DNA of 64,000 nucleotides, from the NCBI RefSeq assembly GCF_003234185.1, contig NZ_QKSM01000003.1, forward strand, positions 186,001 to 250,000, in the 5' to 3' direction. This DNA is from Curtobacterium sp. MCSS17_008. GTDB lineage: Bacteria; Actinomycetota; Actinomycetes; Actinomycetales; Microbacteriaceae. Shown piece after piece: positions 8,188 to 17,018 of this stretch (position 1 is the first letter of the stretch; each line of letters begins with the position of its first letter). Position numbers and translations under genes: made by a program. The notes under the pieces were generated by a model, which was not told where the DNA came from, did no database searches, and worked only from the letters and a program-made list of their open reading frames with translations.

Positions 8188-9565
8188 AGACGGCCTCGCC
8201 GCCCCCCGACTCCTTGCTGATGCGTCGGGCGAGGAAGAGCCCCTCGAGCGCGAGCTCGATCGCGCCGGCTCGTTCGCCGTCGTCGGTCGCGCCGAGGCGC
8301 TCGCACACCTGGTCGTAGACGTCGGACTCGCCGACCGACGGCAGACCCTCGAGGAAGGTCCGCGCGCTGACCTGCTCGCCGGTGGTCACCATCGTGCCGC
8401 CGTCGAGCGCCTCGACGAGCACACCGAAGTCGATCCCGCGGAAGCGCGAGCGGACGGTCTCCGCCGTTGCGGTGCGGAGCAGGTGCTCGAGGACCTCGTC
8501 GGCGCGGTCCTCCTCTCCGTTCTCGAACTCGATCTTGCCGCCGAGGACGTCGACGGCGGTCTCGAGGTCGATCGGTCGGGCGACCGGGTGCTCCTCGCCC
8601 TGCCGCGCGGCACGGTGGACGGCCGCGGCCGAGATCGTCTCGGCACCGGCGATCGCGAAGCGGGCGCTGACGCCGCTGCGCTGGTCGACCGCGCTCGACT
8701 GCCGGAGCGCCCGCGTGAACCGGGCGAGGATCTCGATGAGCGCGTCGGGGACCTCGGCGGTGAGCTGCGCCTCCTGTCGGATGACGGCGACCTCGTCGGC
8801 GAGTTCGATCGGGTAGTGCGTGCGGATCTCGGCACCGAAACGGTCCTTGAGCGGCGTGATGATCCGACCGCGGTTCGTGTAGTCCTCCGGGTTCGCGCTC
8901 GCGACGACGAGCACGTCGAGGGGCAGGCGCAGCACGTAGCCGCGGATCTGGACGTCGCGCTCCTCCATCACGTTGAGCATCGCGACCTGGATGCGCTCGG
9001 CCAGGTCGGGCAGCTCGTTGATGGCGACGATGCCGCGGTGTCCGCGGGGGATGAGGCCGAAGTGGATGGTCTCGGGGTCGCCGAGGCTCCGCCCCTCGGC
9101 CACCTTCATCGGGTCGACGTCGCCGATCAGGTCGGCCACGCTGGTGTCCGGGGTGGCCAGCTTCTCGACGTAGCGCTCGTCACGGTGCCGCCACGCGATC
9201 GGCAGGGCGTCCCCGAGGTCCTCGGCACGTCGCTGGCTCGCCGTGGTGATCGGCTCGTACGGGTGCTCGCCGAGCTCCGAGCCGGCGATGACCGGGGTCC
9301 ACTCGTCGAGCAGGCCCTGCATCGTGCGGAGCAGGCGGGTCTTGCCCTGCCCGCGCTCGCCGAGCAGGACGACGTCGTGCCCGGCGATGAGGGCGCGTTC
9401 GAGCTGGGGGACGACCGTGGTCTCGAACCCGTGCAGGCCGGGCCACGGGTCGCGGCCCTCGCGGAGGGCCTGGAGGAGGTTGTCGCGGATCTCGGCGCGG
9501 ACCGACTTCTGGACGTGCCCAGCAGCGCGGAGCTCGCCGACCGTGTGGATGTCTGGTCGGGTCAC
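8180..9565 (-). CDS. magnesium-chelatase-like AAA ATPase
   Basis: A 461-residue AAA+ ATPase. Walker A is GERGQGKT (about residues 69-76), Walker B and sensor regions follow in IVAINELPDL and VVASANPEDYTNRGR, and an arginine-rich region follows. It resembles ChlI/BchI-like and sigma-54-interaction-type ATPases annotated with VWA partners; no chelatase activity is implied. The start is taken as GTG at 9565 because TAGCGT lies 7 bases upstream, fitting a leaderless transcript; an ATG at 9589 would add 8 residues. It forms an operon with the downstream VWA gene (8-base overlap). Confidence 0.87.
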   Translation of the reverse strand: MTRPDIHTVGELRAAGHVQKSVRAEIRDNLLQALREGRDPWPGLHGFETTVVPQLERALIAGHDVVLLGERGQGKTRLLRTMQGLLDEWTPVIAGSELGEHPYEPITTASQRRAEDLGDALPIAWRHRDERYVEKLATPDTSVADLIGDVDPMKVAEGRSLGDPETIHFGLIPRGHRGIVAINELPDLAERIQVAMLNVMEERDVQIRGYVLRLPLDVLVVASANPEDYTNRGRIITPLKDRFGAEIRTHYPIELADEVAVIRQEAQLTAEVPDALIEILARFTRALRQSSAVDQRSGVSARFAIAGAETISAAAVHRAARQGEEHPVARPIDLETAVDVLGGKIEFENGEEDRADEVLEHLLRTATAETVRSRFRGIDFGVLVEALDGGTMVTTGEQVSARTFLEGLPSVGESDVYDQVCERLGATDDGERAGAIELALEGLFLARRISKESGGGEAVYG

Positions 9566-9590
9566 GGTGCGCACGCTACGCCCGCGCACC

Positions 9591-9642
9591 GACAGGCGGA
9601 CGGGAGGCGCGGGACCAGCCCGCCCCGCGCCTCCCGTCTGTC
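9591..9642. terminator. hairpin, GGGAGGCGCGG family
   Basis: GACGGGAGGCGCGGG pairs with CCCGCGCCTCCCGTC, with an outer GACAG/CTGTC extension. It lies downstream of the MetE-like gene on the minus strand, after the 76-bp repeat at 9655-9730, and upstream of the AAA gene promoter. Confidence 0.65.
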
Positions 9643-9654
9643 TCGTGCGCGCGT

Positions 9655-9730
9655 CCCGCGGGACGCAACGATGACGGTTCCGCGCAGCGGGATGTCGCTG
9701 CGAGGAACCGCTGCGGTTGCGTTCCGCGGG
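9655..9730. repeat. 76-bp nested inverted repeat, copy 1
   Basis: Outer arms CCCGCGGGACGCAAC and GTTGCGTTCCGCGGG enclose an inner stem GGTTCCGCGCAGCG / CGCTGCGAGGAACC with a 6-base loop, each with a single mismatch. A second copy of equal length at 27549-27624 is about three-quarters identical by eye, with differences mainly in loops. Both sit just past the stop codon of a minus-strand gene. It resembles a REP/MITE-like palindromic element, but no target duplication or transposase is visible. Confidence 0.75.
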
Positions 9731-9740
9731 AGGGAACGCG

Positions 9741-10940
9741 TCAGCCGAACAGGCGCCGCGAGGCGATCTCCGCGCCCTCGACGAGCGCGCGGAGCTTGGC
9801 CCACGCGACGTCCGAGGCGACGAACTCGTAGCTCGCGAAGGTCGCGAGCCCGCAGTCCGTGCCGGCGACGATGCGGGTTGGGTCGCCCACGGCCTCGGCC
9901 GCCTCGACGATGCGGTTCGCGACGAGCTGCGGGTGCTCCAGGTAGTTCGTCGTCACGTCGATGACGCCCGGCACGAGCACCGCGTCGTCGGGCAGCGGCA
10001 GGTCGCGGAACGCCGGGAACTCGTGCGCGTGCCGCGGGTTGCCGAACGGGATGCTGAACGAGCCGACCTCGGCGCGGTAGAGGTGGGGGAGGAGCACGTC
10101 GACCGGGACGTCGTCCTGGTGCGGGCCCTGCCAGTTGCCGTAGCAGACGTGCAGCCGGGTCTGCTCCTTCGGGATGTTCCGCAGCGCGTGGTTGAGGGCG
10201 TCGACGTGCAGGTCCACGGCGTCGAGGAACACGTCCAGCGGCGCATCGCCGAAGTGGATCACCCGCTCCATCGCGAGGTCCGGTGCGTCGAGCTGGAGCA
10301 CGTGCCCACGCGCGACGATCTCCTCGTACTCCACCCGCAGCTGTTCGGCCAGCGCGAAGACGTACTCCCGGTGGTCGCGGTAGTGCGGGTTCTCCTCGTC
10401 GAGGAGCAGCGTCGTCGCGACGATGCCCGGCGTCGCCGCGGAGAGGAAGGTCCCGGCCGGCGTGCGCCCGGCGGCGGCGTTGCGGGCGAGTTCGCGCGCG
10501 AAGCCGTCGAGGTCCTCGCGGATGCCGGCGCGCTCCTGGTCGTACTCGAGCAGGCCCTGGGCGACCGGGGTGTCCCAGACACGGGCGAACTCGGCGCCCT
10601 CGTCGATCTGCCGGGCCTGGAACGCCGCGTACCCCGGGAACTTCACGCTGTCGAGCGTGGGCTTGCGGTGCCCCGTCCCGCCGAACCCCGACAGGCGCTC
10701 GCGGATGTACGTGGAGAAGCCGACGCGGGGGACCTCCCCGTCGTTGACGACGTCGATCCCGGCGTCGAGCTGTGCGTCGACCGTGCGGGCGAGCACGGCG
10801 GCGGTCTCCTCGCGGAGGGCCTGCTCGTCGTACGGCTTCCCCTGGTCGCGGGCGACCAGCAGCGCGGTCAGCTCGGGGGTCCGGGGGAGGGAGCCCGTGT
10901 GCGTGGTGAGGATGCGGTCGGTCGAGTTCTGCAGCGGCAC
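9741..10940 (-). CDS. MetE C-terminal-like (UROD/MetE fold) methyltransferase
   Basis: A 399-residue stand-alone version of the catalytic half of cobalamin-independent methionine synthase. It begins with HTGSLPR and keeps the zinc ligands His264 and Cys266 (LHVCYGNW), Glu291 (RAEVGSF) and Cys363 (GTDCGLATF), so it is probably active in zinc-dependent thiolate methylation. It lacks the MetE N-terminal domain that handles folate, so the methyl donor may differ; related short forms use other donors. The start ATG is 110 bases from the end of a family hairpin. Neighbouring genes give no pathway clue. Confidence 0.85.
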   Translation of the reverse strand: MPLQNSTDRILTTHTGSLPRTPELTALLVARDQGKPYDEQALREETAAVLARTVDAQLDAGIDVVNDGEVPRVGFSTYIRERLSGFGGTGHRKPTLDSVKFPGYAAFQARQIDEGAEFARVWDTPVAQGLLEYDQERAGIREDLDGFARELARNAAAGRTPAGTFLSAATPGIVATTLLLDEENPHYRDHREYVFALAEQLRVEYEEIVARGHVLQLDAPDLAMERVIHFGDAPLDVFLDAVDLHVDALNHALRNIPKEQTRLHVCYGNWQGPHQDDVPVDVLLPHLYRAEVGSFSIPFGNPRHAHEFPAFRDLPLPDDAVLVPGVIDVTTNYLEHPQLVANRIVEAAEAVGDPTRIVAGTDCGLATFASYEFVASDVAWAKLRALVEGAEIASRRLFG

Positions 10941-11018
10941 CCCGCCACGGTACCGACGCGACCGTCATCGGCGCGGAGACAGGTCATCCCGCGTCACGCG
11001 GATCGCGAGCGGACGCCG

Positions 11019-11058
11019 GACGGGAGGCACGGGGCGGGCCGGTACCGCGCCTCCCGTC
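11019..11058. repeat. GGGAGGC hairpin inside a divergent promoter region
   Basis: GACGGGAGGCACGG pairs with CCGCGCCTCCCGTC with one mismatch. Unlike the other family members it lies between two divergent gene starts (10940 and 11150), where a terminator is not expected, so it may act on leader RNA or be a remnant of element spread. Confidence 0.6.
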
Positions 11059-11149
11059 TCCTATCCCACACGCGCCTGAATCTGTGAGGATGTAAAGCTG
11101 CAATGGGGCTGGGAACCCGCCTGAAATCTCCGGAGTACGGTCCGCACTC

Positions 11150-12598
11150 GTGAGCAGCACGACGAACGGGGCGATCAAGAGCCTGGTCCCCGCCAGGATG
11201 GACAGACTGCCGTGGACGAAGTTCCACTGGAGCGTGGTCGTGGGCCTCGGGGTGTCCTGGATCCTCGACGGGCTCGAGATCCAGATCGTCTCGAACGCCG
11301 GGTTCCAGGCGGACCTCGACCTGTCCACGCAGCAGGTGACGACCCTCGGCACCATCTACCTCTTCGGGCAGGTGATCGGCGCCCTGGTCTTCGGGCGCAT
11401 GTCCGACCGGCTCGGCCGACGCAAGCTGTTCATCCTGACGCTCGCGATCTACCTGATCGGCTCGGGCATCGCCGGTCTCGCGCAGGACTTCTGGTTCCTG
11501 GCGGCCTTCCGGTTCGTCGCCGGGCTGGGCATCGGCGGTGAGTACGCGGCGATCAACTCGGCCATCGACGAGCTCATCCCGTCGAAGTACCGCGGGCACG
11601 TCGACATCGCGATCAACGGCACGTACTGGGGTGGTGCCGCCCTCGGCGCCTTCGCCAACATCTACCTGCTCGACACGTCGATCTTCGCCGAGGAGATCGG
11701 CTGGCGCATCGGGTTCTTCCTCGGCCCGGTGCTCGGCATCGTGATCATCTTCCTGCGGCGACACATCCCCGAGAGCCCGCGGTGGCTCATGACGCACGGG
11801 CGCGAGGAGGAGGCCGAGCGGACGGTGTCGGCGATCGAGGAGTCGGTCGAGAAGTCGACGGGGCACCGCCTGCCGGACGTCCCCGACTCGAAGGCGATGA
11901 CGGTCACGCCGCTCGACAAGGTCGGCTTCCTGACGATCGCCAAGGTCCTGCTCAAGCAGTACCCCTCGCGCACCCTGGTCGGGGCGACGATGATGATCAC
12001 CCAGGCCTTCCTCTACAACGCCATCTTCTTCACGTACGCCCTCGTGCTCACGAACTTCTTCGGCCTGGAGACGTCGGAGACGGCGGTGTACTTCTTCCCG
12101 TTCGCCATCGGCAACCTGCTCGGGCCGATCCTGCTCGGCCGGTTCTTCGACACCTGGGGCCGGCGGCAGATGATCTTCCTCACCTACCTGGTCTCGGGGC
12201 TCGTGCTCGCGACCTCGGCGTTCCTGTTCCGTGCGGACGCGATCAGCGCGACCGTGCAGGTCGTCTTCTGGTGCGTGTCCTTCTTCTTCGCCTCGGCCGG
12301 CGCCTCGAGTGCCTACCTGACCGTCAGCGAGATCTTCCCGCTCGAGCTCCGGTCGCAGGCGATCTCCTACTTCTTCGCCCTCGCGCAGATCTTCGGTGCG
12401 ATCGCCCCGACGATCTACGGGGCGTTCATCGGTGACGGGTCGTCCCGCGATCCGTTGTTCTGGGGCTACCTGCTCGGGTCCGGGGTGATGATCATCGGCG
12501 GCGTCGTCGCCCTGGTGTTCGGCGTCGACGCGGCACGGAAGGGCCTCGAGGACATCACGCAACCGCTGTCCGTCCTCACCGACGCCACCAAGAAGTAA
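11150..12598 (+). CDS. MFS transporter, sugar-porter/MHS type
   Basis: A 482-residue 12-helix transporter. Signature motifs are GRMSDRLGRRK (MFS motif A, loop 2-3), RFVAGLGIGGEYAAINSAIDE (helix 4) and PESPRWL, with a second GRFFDTWGRR in the C-terminal half. The combination fits metabolite:H+ symporters; the substrate is not predictable. The GTG start is preceded by TACGGT 8 bases upstream, suggesting a near-leaderless transcript. A GntR gene follows 131 bases downstream on the same strand after a strong hairpin, so the regulator may control the transporter. Confidence 0.88.
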   Translation: MSSTTNGAIKSLVPARMDRLPWTKFHWSVVVGLGVSWILDGLEIQIVSNAGFQADLDLSTQQVTTLGTIYLFGQVIGALVFGRMSDRLGRRKLFILTLAIYLIGSGIAGLAQDFWFLAAFRFVAGLGIGGEYAAINSAIDELIPSKYRGHVDIAINGTYWGGAALGAFANIYLLDTSIFAEEIGWRIGFFLGPVLGIVIIFLRRHIPESPRWLMTHGREEEAERTVSAIEESVEKSTGHRLPDVPDSKAMTVTPLDKVGFLTIAKVLLKQYPSRTLVGATMMITQAFLYNAIFFTYALVLTNFFGLETSETAVYFFPFAIGNLLGPILLGRFFDTWGRRQMIFLTYLVSGLVLATSAFLFRADAISATVQVVFWCVSFFFASAGASSAYLTVSEIFPLELRSQAISYFFALAQIFGAIAPTIYGAFIGDGSSRDPLFWGYLLGSGVMIIGGVVALVFGVDAARKGLEDITQPLSVLTDATKK

Positions 12599-12623
12599 GA
12601 TTTCGTATACGTAATGTTTCGTA

Positions 12624-12652
12624 CCGAGACCCTCCCGCTGGGAGGGTCTCGG
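12624..12652 (+). terminator. rho-independent-type hairpin after MFS
   Basis: CCGAGACCCTCCC pairs perfectly with GGGAGGGTCTCGG around a 3-base loop, 25 bases after the MFS stop codon. A short palindrome CGTATACG lies at 12604-12611, between stop and hairpin, and could be a GntR half-operator. Confidence 0.75.
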
Positions 12653-12729
12653 CATGGCACTCCTGCACATCCCGACCATGACCGGAACGGTCCACCGGTC
12701 GTCCGTTCCCGGAAGCCCCGGCGGTCACC

Positions 12730-13422
12730 GTGCGTGACCCTGGGTGGATGGATCGGACATCGTCCTCGGGGAGCGACCGGGTCCCCGACCCGAACGGCAT
12801 CCGGCGCGGCCTGCTGCGCGACGCCGTCTTCCTGAAGCTGCTCGAGAACGTGCTGCGCGGCGTCTACCGCCGTGGGCAGCGGCTCCGGCTCGACGACATC
12901 GCGGAGGACATGCAGGTCTCCCGGACGCCCGTGCGGGAAGCCCTGGTCCCGCTCGAAGCGCTGCGGCTCGTGAGCGTGCAGCGGTACGTCGGGGTCGTCG
13001 TGGCCCAGTGGTCGGTCGGTCAGATGGTCGAGCGGCTGCGGGTCGCCCGAGCCATGATCGCCGACCCCGCCACCGGCGGGCCGGGCACGGGTGAGGCCTT
13101 CGATGCCCAGGTCCTCCGGTCCTGCCTGACCGAGGCCGGGGCACTCGTCGACGTCGGCGCCTGGTACCTCCGCCGGCGCGGGGCGACCGTGAGCGCGGAC
13201 TGGCTCGCGGCGCAGCGGCCGGTGCTCGACACGTTCTTCACGGACGACGTCGCGGCGGCGAACGGCATCGACGCCGTCGTGGGGAGGCGCGCTCGGGTGC
13301 TGCAGGTCGAGCGAGCGGTGGCGGCAGCCGAGCTCGATCGGCTCGACGTGTGCGCGAGCGAACTCGTCGGGCTCGCGGAGGACCTGATCGCACTGCCGGA
13401 CCGGTTCCGTTCCGCGGCGTGA
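12730..13422 (+). CDS. GntR-family regulator
   Basis: A 230-residue regulator with an N-terminal winged helix at about residues 25-95; LRLDDIAEDMQVSRTPVREALVPLEALRLVSV is the GntR helix-turn-helix in outline (SRTPVREAL is diagnostic). The C-terminal half is short and helical, FCD-like in position, without obvious metal-binding residues, so the effector class is uncertain. The start is GTG at 12730; an ATG six codons later is an alternative. The gene stands alone between two hairpins, downstream of the MFS gene. Confidence 0.82.
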   Translation: MRDPGWMDRTSSSGSDRVPDPNGIRRGLLRDAVFLKLLENVLRGVYRRGQRLRLDDIAEDMQVSRTPVREALVPLEALRLVSVQRYVGVVVAQWSVGQMVERLRVARAMIADPATGGPGTGEAFDAQVLRSCLTEAGALVDVGAWYLRRRGATVSADWLAAQRPVLDTFFTDDVAAANGIDAVVGRRARVLQVERAVAAAELDRLDVCASELVGLAEDLIALPDRFRSAA

Positions 13423-13452
13423 GTGCGTGCACGCGGGTGGGGCACCCAGAGC

Positions 13453-13479
13453 GGGGGCGCGGACTGGGTCCGCGCCCCC
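13453..13479 (+). terminator. hairpin after GntR gene
   Basis: GGGGGCGCGGA pairs with TCCGCGCCCCC around loop CTGGG, 30 bases after the GntR stop codon. Fits a terminator. Confidence 0.65.
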
Positions 13480-13787
13480 TGGTCGGCCCCCTCAGAGCTC
13501 CTCGCGACCGGAGGCGGCGGGCTCTGCAGAAGGGGGGACGACGTCTGGTGCTGTGTCGCGACTACGGAGGACGAACTCCGGAACGTGATCGCCGCGTCCC
13601 GATGATGCTAGGCGTCGGGGTACGCGCCGACAACCCCTCGGCGTCCCCACTTCAGGGGACCGTCTGCCCTGACGGTCCGCATGTCGCGTCCCGTGGGCAC
13701 GCGCGCCGACAGCGTGTCCGGTCGGCCCCGAGGTCGAGACGGCGCTCGTCCTCCTGTATGGTGGGGTCTGCGTTCGCGAGAGCGCAC
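13480..13787. other. intergenic stretch without a convincing gene
   Basis: This stretch holds two short adjacent hairpins (GTCCCC/GGGGAC at 13643-13660 and ACCGTC/GACGGT at 13659-13676) and, near its end, TATGGT at 13757-13762, the likely -10 box of the tRNA-Ser gene. Short open frames on both strands lack ribosome sites and recognisable sequence; one minus-strand frame ending at 13492 looks codon-like for about 30 residues but has no start codon. Confidence 0.5.
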
Positions 13788-13877
13788 GGAGACGTCGCAT
13801 AGTCAGGCCGAGTGCACCACCCTGCTAAGGTGGAGTCCCCTTTGAGGGGACCGAGGGTTCAAATCCCTCCGTCTCCG
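13788..13877 (+). tRNA. tRNA-Ser (anticodon GCT)
   Basis: A 90-base class II tRNA. Acceptor GGAGACG pairs with CGTCTCC; the anticodon stem CCACC/GGTGG encloses loop CTGCTAA with anticodon GCT at 13824-13826; the long variable arm is formed by GTCCCC/GGGGAC and the T-loop GGTTCAAATCC is canonical. Discriminator base is G; CCA is not encoded. It reads AGC/AGT serine codons. A clear terminator follows. Confidence 0.97.
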
Positions 13878-13886
13878 CACAGGACG

Positions 13887-13910
13887 AAACCCCCGCCGAA
13901 GCGGGGGTTT
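13887..13910 (+). terminator. terminator after tRNA-Ser
   Basis: AAACCCCCGC and GCGGGGGTTT form a 10-bp stem with loop CGAA followed by CGTCGTT. It starts 10 bases after the tRNA and also faces the end of the convergent MFS gene. Confidence 0.85.
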
Positions 13911-13985
13911 CGTCGTTCCGGCGCGGTGCCCACGGGGCCCGTGCCCACGCGGGCCGTGCCACGCGGGTGGCGCCCACGCCGCGGG

Positions 13986-15206
13986 TCAGACGGTGGCCGT
14001 GCTGCCCGTGCTCGCGCCGGCCTCGGTCGCAGCGGCCGTCGTCGACGCACCGGCGGACCGGTCCGACCGTCGCGCGGCACCGGCGGCCCCGAGCGTCAGC
14101 AGCACGGCGCCGAGGGTGATCGCGGCACCGGCCCAGAGCGGCGACGTGTACCCGAGCCCGGCGGCGATGGTGAGCCCACCGATCCACGCGCCGAGCGCGT
14201 TGCCGAGGTTGAACGCCGCGATGTTCGCCCCGCTCGCCAGGGTCGGGGCATGGTCTGCGTACCGCATGACCCGTGTCTGCAGGGCGGGGACGGTCGCGAA
14301 CCCGAACGCTCCCATCAGCACGAGTGCGACGACCGTGAGCACGGCCGAGCTCGCCACCAGGGCGAACCCGACGAGCACGATCGTGAGGACCGCGAGCACG
14401 ACGAGGAGCGTGCCGTCGATGGAGCGCGCCGCGGCCTTGCCCCCGACGATGTTGCCGACGAAGAGCCCGACGCCGAACACCACGAGGAGCCACGGCACCG
14501 TGCTCGCCGCGAACCCGGACACCGAGGTCAGTGTGTAGGCGATGTACGTGAACGCCCCGAACATCCCGCCGAAGCCGAGCACGGTGACCCCGAGCGACAG
14601 CCAGACCTGGCCGGACCGGAACGCACCGACCTCCCGGACGAGCGAGGGGGTCTCGGTGGTGCGGACCGCGGGGACGAGCAGGAGCACACCGACCAGGGCG
14701 ACGACACCGATCGCGGCGATGGTCCAGAACGTGCTGCGCCACCCGAACGCCTGCCCGAGGAAGGTGCCGAACGGAACCCCGAGCACGTTCGACGCCGTCA
14801 GGCCGGTGAACATGAGCGCGACGGCGGACGCCTGCCGGCCGCGCTCGACCATGTTCGCCGCGACCACGGACCCGATACCGAAGAACGCCCCGTGGCAGAG
14901 CGCCGCGACGACCCGGCCGCTCATCATCACGCCGTAGCTCGGGGCGAGTGCGGAGAGCGTGTTCCCGACGATGAAGAGCACGAGCAGGCCGACGAGCACG
15001 GGCTTCCGCGGCAACCGGGTGGTCGCTGCGGTGAGGGCGAGCGCGCCGACCACTACCGACAGGGCGTAGCCGGTGACCAACCAGCCGGCGGTGGTCTCGG
15101 TGACCCCGAAGTCGGCTGCGACCTCGGGCAGGAGGCCGGTGATGACGAACTCGGTCAGGCCGATGCCGAAGCCCCCGAGGGCGAGGGCGATGAGTCCGGC
15201 GGGCAT
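13986..15206 (-). CDS. MFS efflux transporter, DHA1/AraJ-like
   Basis: A 406-residue 12-helix transporter resembling the YdhP/AraJ group of drug or sugar exporters. The N-terminus IALALGGFGIGLTEFVITGLLPEVA is typical of that group, and the helix 4-5 segment GRVVAALCHGAFFGIGSVVAA is present. The start ATG at 15206 follows GGAAGGA by 5 bases; a longer frame to 15305 crosses the promoter and is rejected. The gene is divergent from a MarR regulator with repeats in the shared promoter region, the usual layout for a repressor-controlled efflux pump. Confidence 0.9.
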   Translation of the reverse strand: MPAGLIALALGGFGIGLTEFVITGLLPEVAADFGVTETTAGWLVTGYALSVVVGALALTAATTRLPRKPVLVGLLVLFIVGNTLSALAPSYGVMMSGRVVAALCHGAFFGIGSVVAANMVERGRQASAVALMFTGLTASNVLGVPFGTFLGQAFGWRSTFWTIAAIGVVALVGVLLLVPAVRTTETPSLVREVGAFRSGQVWLSLGVTVLGFGGMFGAFTYIAYTLTSVSGFAASTVPWLLVVFGVGLFVGNIVGGKAAARSIDGTLLVVLAVLTIVLVGFALVASSAVLTVVALVLMGAFGFATVPALQTRVMRYADHAPTLASGANIAAFNLGNALGAWIGGLTIAAGLGYTSPLWAGAAITLGAVLLTLGAAGAARRSDRSAGASTTAAATEAGASTGSTATV

Positions 15207-15252
15207 GGGGATCCTTCCGTTGTGCGGGGGAGGGGGCCCGCGTACGCTGGTA

Positions 15253-15311
15253 GTTGCACACGCGGGACATTGATCGTTGCACACGCGGGGTATCCGCGCA
15301 AGCAATGATCA
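15253..15311. promoter_or_regulatory. repeats in the MFS/MarR divergent promoter
   Basis: GTTGCACACGCGGG occurs twice (15253-15266 and 15276-15289, 23 bp apart). TGATCGTTGC at 15271-15280 and GCAATGATCA at 15302-15311 form an inverted pair with one mismatch. Either set could be the operator through which the MarR protein represses both genes; the choice is inference. Confidence 0.5.
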
Positions 15312-15334
15312 GTCCGCCGACCCCGGGAGGCTTC

Positions 15335-15784
15335 ATGTCCGTCGACGACACGTCCGTCGCCGTCCGCGCACACGGCTGGCGTACCCTCGCCGCCCTGCAC
15401 GCGGCGATCGAGACCCGGCTCGAGCGCGCGCTCCGGGCCGTCGAGCTGTCGGTCGTCGAGTTCACCGTGCTCGACGCCCTGCGCCGACAGGACGGCTTCC
15501 ACATGCGCATGCAGCAGCTCGCTCGCGCAGCCGCCCTCAGTCCGAGCGCCACCACCCGGCTCGTGAACCGGCTCGAGGAGCGTGCCCTGCTCACCCGGGT
15601 CCTCTGTGCGGACGACCGACGGGGGCTGTACACCGAGCTCACGCACGCCGGCCAGGCGCTGCTCGACGAAGCCGCACCGATCCACGCGGCGGCGCTCGAG
15701 GCCGCGCTCGCCGAGGCACGCGACGTCCCCGAGCTCGAGGAACTCGCCGAGGCCGTCGAGCGGCTCGAGCGCGTCCAGGCCTGA
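15335..15784 (+). CDS. MarR-family regulator
   Basis: A 149-residue winged-helix regulator. The recognition region LARAAALSPSATTRLVNRLEERALLTRVLCADDRRGLY contains the MarR hallmark DDRR wing in the second half. It lacks an N-terminal OhrR-type cysteine. The start ATG is chosen because GGGAGG lies 5 bases upstream; an ATG 10 codons earlier is possible. It is divergent from the MFS exporter gene and probably represses it and itself. Confidence 0.88.
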   Translation: MSVDDTSVAVRAHGWRTLAALHAAIETRLERALRAVELSVVEFTVLDALRRQDGFHMRMQQLARAAALSPSATTRLVNRLEERALLTRVLCADDRRGLYTELTHAGQALLDEAAPIHAAALEAALAEARDVPELEELAEAVERLERVQA

Positions 15785-15836
15785 CGATCCGGACGGGAGG
15801 CGCGGACCACCTCCGCCCCTCGGCTAGCGTTGGCGG

Positions 15837-16829
15837 GTGATCCGCTGGTCAGCACTCGCCGTCGCCGTCGTCCTCGCGTGCACCGCGCTCAGCGGGTGTG
15901 CCGTCGCGCCCCGGGCGTCCCGACCGGTGGTCGAGGCCTACGCCGAACCCGGGACCGCCGCCGCCCGGGTCCGCGCCGCGACCGAGCACGCCGCCACGAT
16001 CGGGATCGACGGCGTCACCCTGACCGAGGACGGCTCCGGCCTCGAGCCCCTGCCCGACCAGGTCCGCTCGCTCGCCCGCACCGCACACCGTGGCGGCGCC
16101 GGGGCGGAGCTGCTCGTCAGCAACTTCTCCGAGTCCCTCGGGGACTTCTCGCCCGACACCGGCACGGCGCTCCTGGCCCACGCCGCCACCCGTCGCCACG
16201 TCGCACGCGAGCTCGCGGCACTCGCCGCGCGGAACCACCTGGACGGCGTGCAGATCGACCTCGAGTCCCTCCGCGCGCGGGACCGGGCCGGACTCGTCGC
16301 GTTCGCGGCGGCCCTCGAGTCGGCCGTGCACGACGAGCTCGGCGCGGAGGCACCCGTGACGATGGCGGTCATGGCATCCACCTCGGCGGCCGGTTTCCGC
16401 GAGACCGGGTACGACCTCCGCGCGCTCGCCGAGCACGTCGACCGGTTCGTGCTCATGACCTACGACCAGCACGGACCGTGGAGCAGGCCCGGGTCGGTGG
16501 GTTCGCTGCCGTGGGCGCAGCGGGTGGTCGCGGCGGCCGAGCGCGAGGGGCTCCCGGCAGACCGCATCGACCTCGGCATCGCCGGCTACGGGTACGTCTG
16601 GGGCGGACGGACCACCGGTCAGGTCTCGCCGGCGCGTGCTCGGGCGGTCGCCGGTCACGCAGCCCGGTGGTCCGAGCGGACGGGGGAGTGGAGCGCGACC
16701 CTCCCCGACGGCCGGGAGCTGCACTGGTCCGACGCCCGGTCCTACCGCGCGCGCGTCGCCCTGGCGCAGCGCCTCGGCCTGCACGGCGTCGCGCTCTGGT
16801 CGCTGACGACGCAGGCGCTGCCCGACTGA
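15837..16829 (+). CDS. GH18-type glycosidase lipoprotein
   Basis: A 330-residue secreted lipoprotein: signal helix at about residues 4-20 with lipobox LSGC (Cys21). The rest is a GH18 TIM barrel with the catalytic motif DGVQIDLE (Asp136, Asp141, Glu143 the acid), plus FVLMTYDQHG and DLGIAGYGYVWGG as in YaaH/SleL-type hydrolases acting on N-acetylglucosamine polymers. A surface role in peptidoglycan or chitin turnover is inferred; no LysM domain is present. TAGCGT at 15825-15830 ends 6 bases before the GTG start, so the message is probably leaderless. Confidence 0.87.
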   Translation: MIRWSALAVAVVLACTALSGCAVAPRASRPVVEAYAEPGTAAARVRAATEHAATIGIDGVTLTEDGSGLEPLPDQVRSLARTAHRGGAGAELLVSNFSESLGDFSPDTGTALLAHAATRRHVARELAALAARNHLDGVQIDLESLRARDRAGLVAFAAALESAVHDELGAEAPVTMAVMASTSAAGFRETGYDLRALAEHVDRFVLMTYDQHGPWSRPGSVGSLPWAQRVVAAAEREGLPADRIDLGIAGYGYVWGGRTTGQVSPARARAVAGHAARWSERTGEWSATLPDGRELHWSDARSYRARVALAQRLGLHGVALWSLTTQALPD

Positions 16830-16860
16830 CGGACGGCGCGACCGGGACGCGACGACCCGC

Positions 16861-16902
16861 GGACGGGAGGCGCGGTGCGGGCCCGCACCGCGCCTCCCGT
16901 CC
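16861..16902. terminator. perfect 42-bp palindrome, GGGAGGCGCGG family
   Basis: A perfect palindrome with 21-bp arms starting GGACGGGAGGCGCGG and no unpaired loop bases. It lies 31 bases after the GH18 stop and upstream of the MoxR promoter, on the boundary of two same-strand units. Confidence 0.75.
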
Positions 16903-17018
16903 GTCTGTCCGTCCGGGACCGGCGTGTGCCTTCCGGATGACCGGTGCCGCATCCTCCGGTGCCTGTCACCGCGCCGTTGTAGCATGCACGACACCTGTCC
17001 CGAGACGAGGAGGCCTGC

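Noticed and set aside
6454-8220. 588-codon plus-strand frame opposite the VWA gene
   Set aside because: Composition typical of an antisense shadow in high-GC DNA; the minus-strand frame has a full MIDAS motif and couples to its AAA partner.
12604-12611. CGTATACG as GntR operator
   Set aside because: It lies after the MFS stop codon and before a terminator, with no second copy in either the MFS or GntR promoter; kept only as a remark.
13423-13605. 60-codon frame overlapping the GntR stop
   Set aside because: It runs through a terminator hairpin, has no ribosome site and no recognisable sequence.
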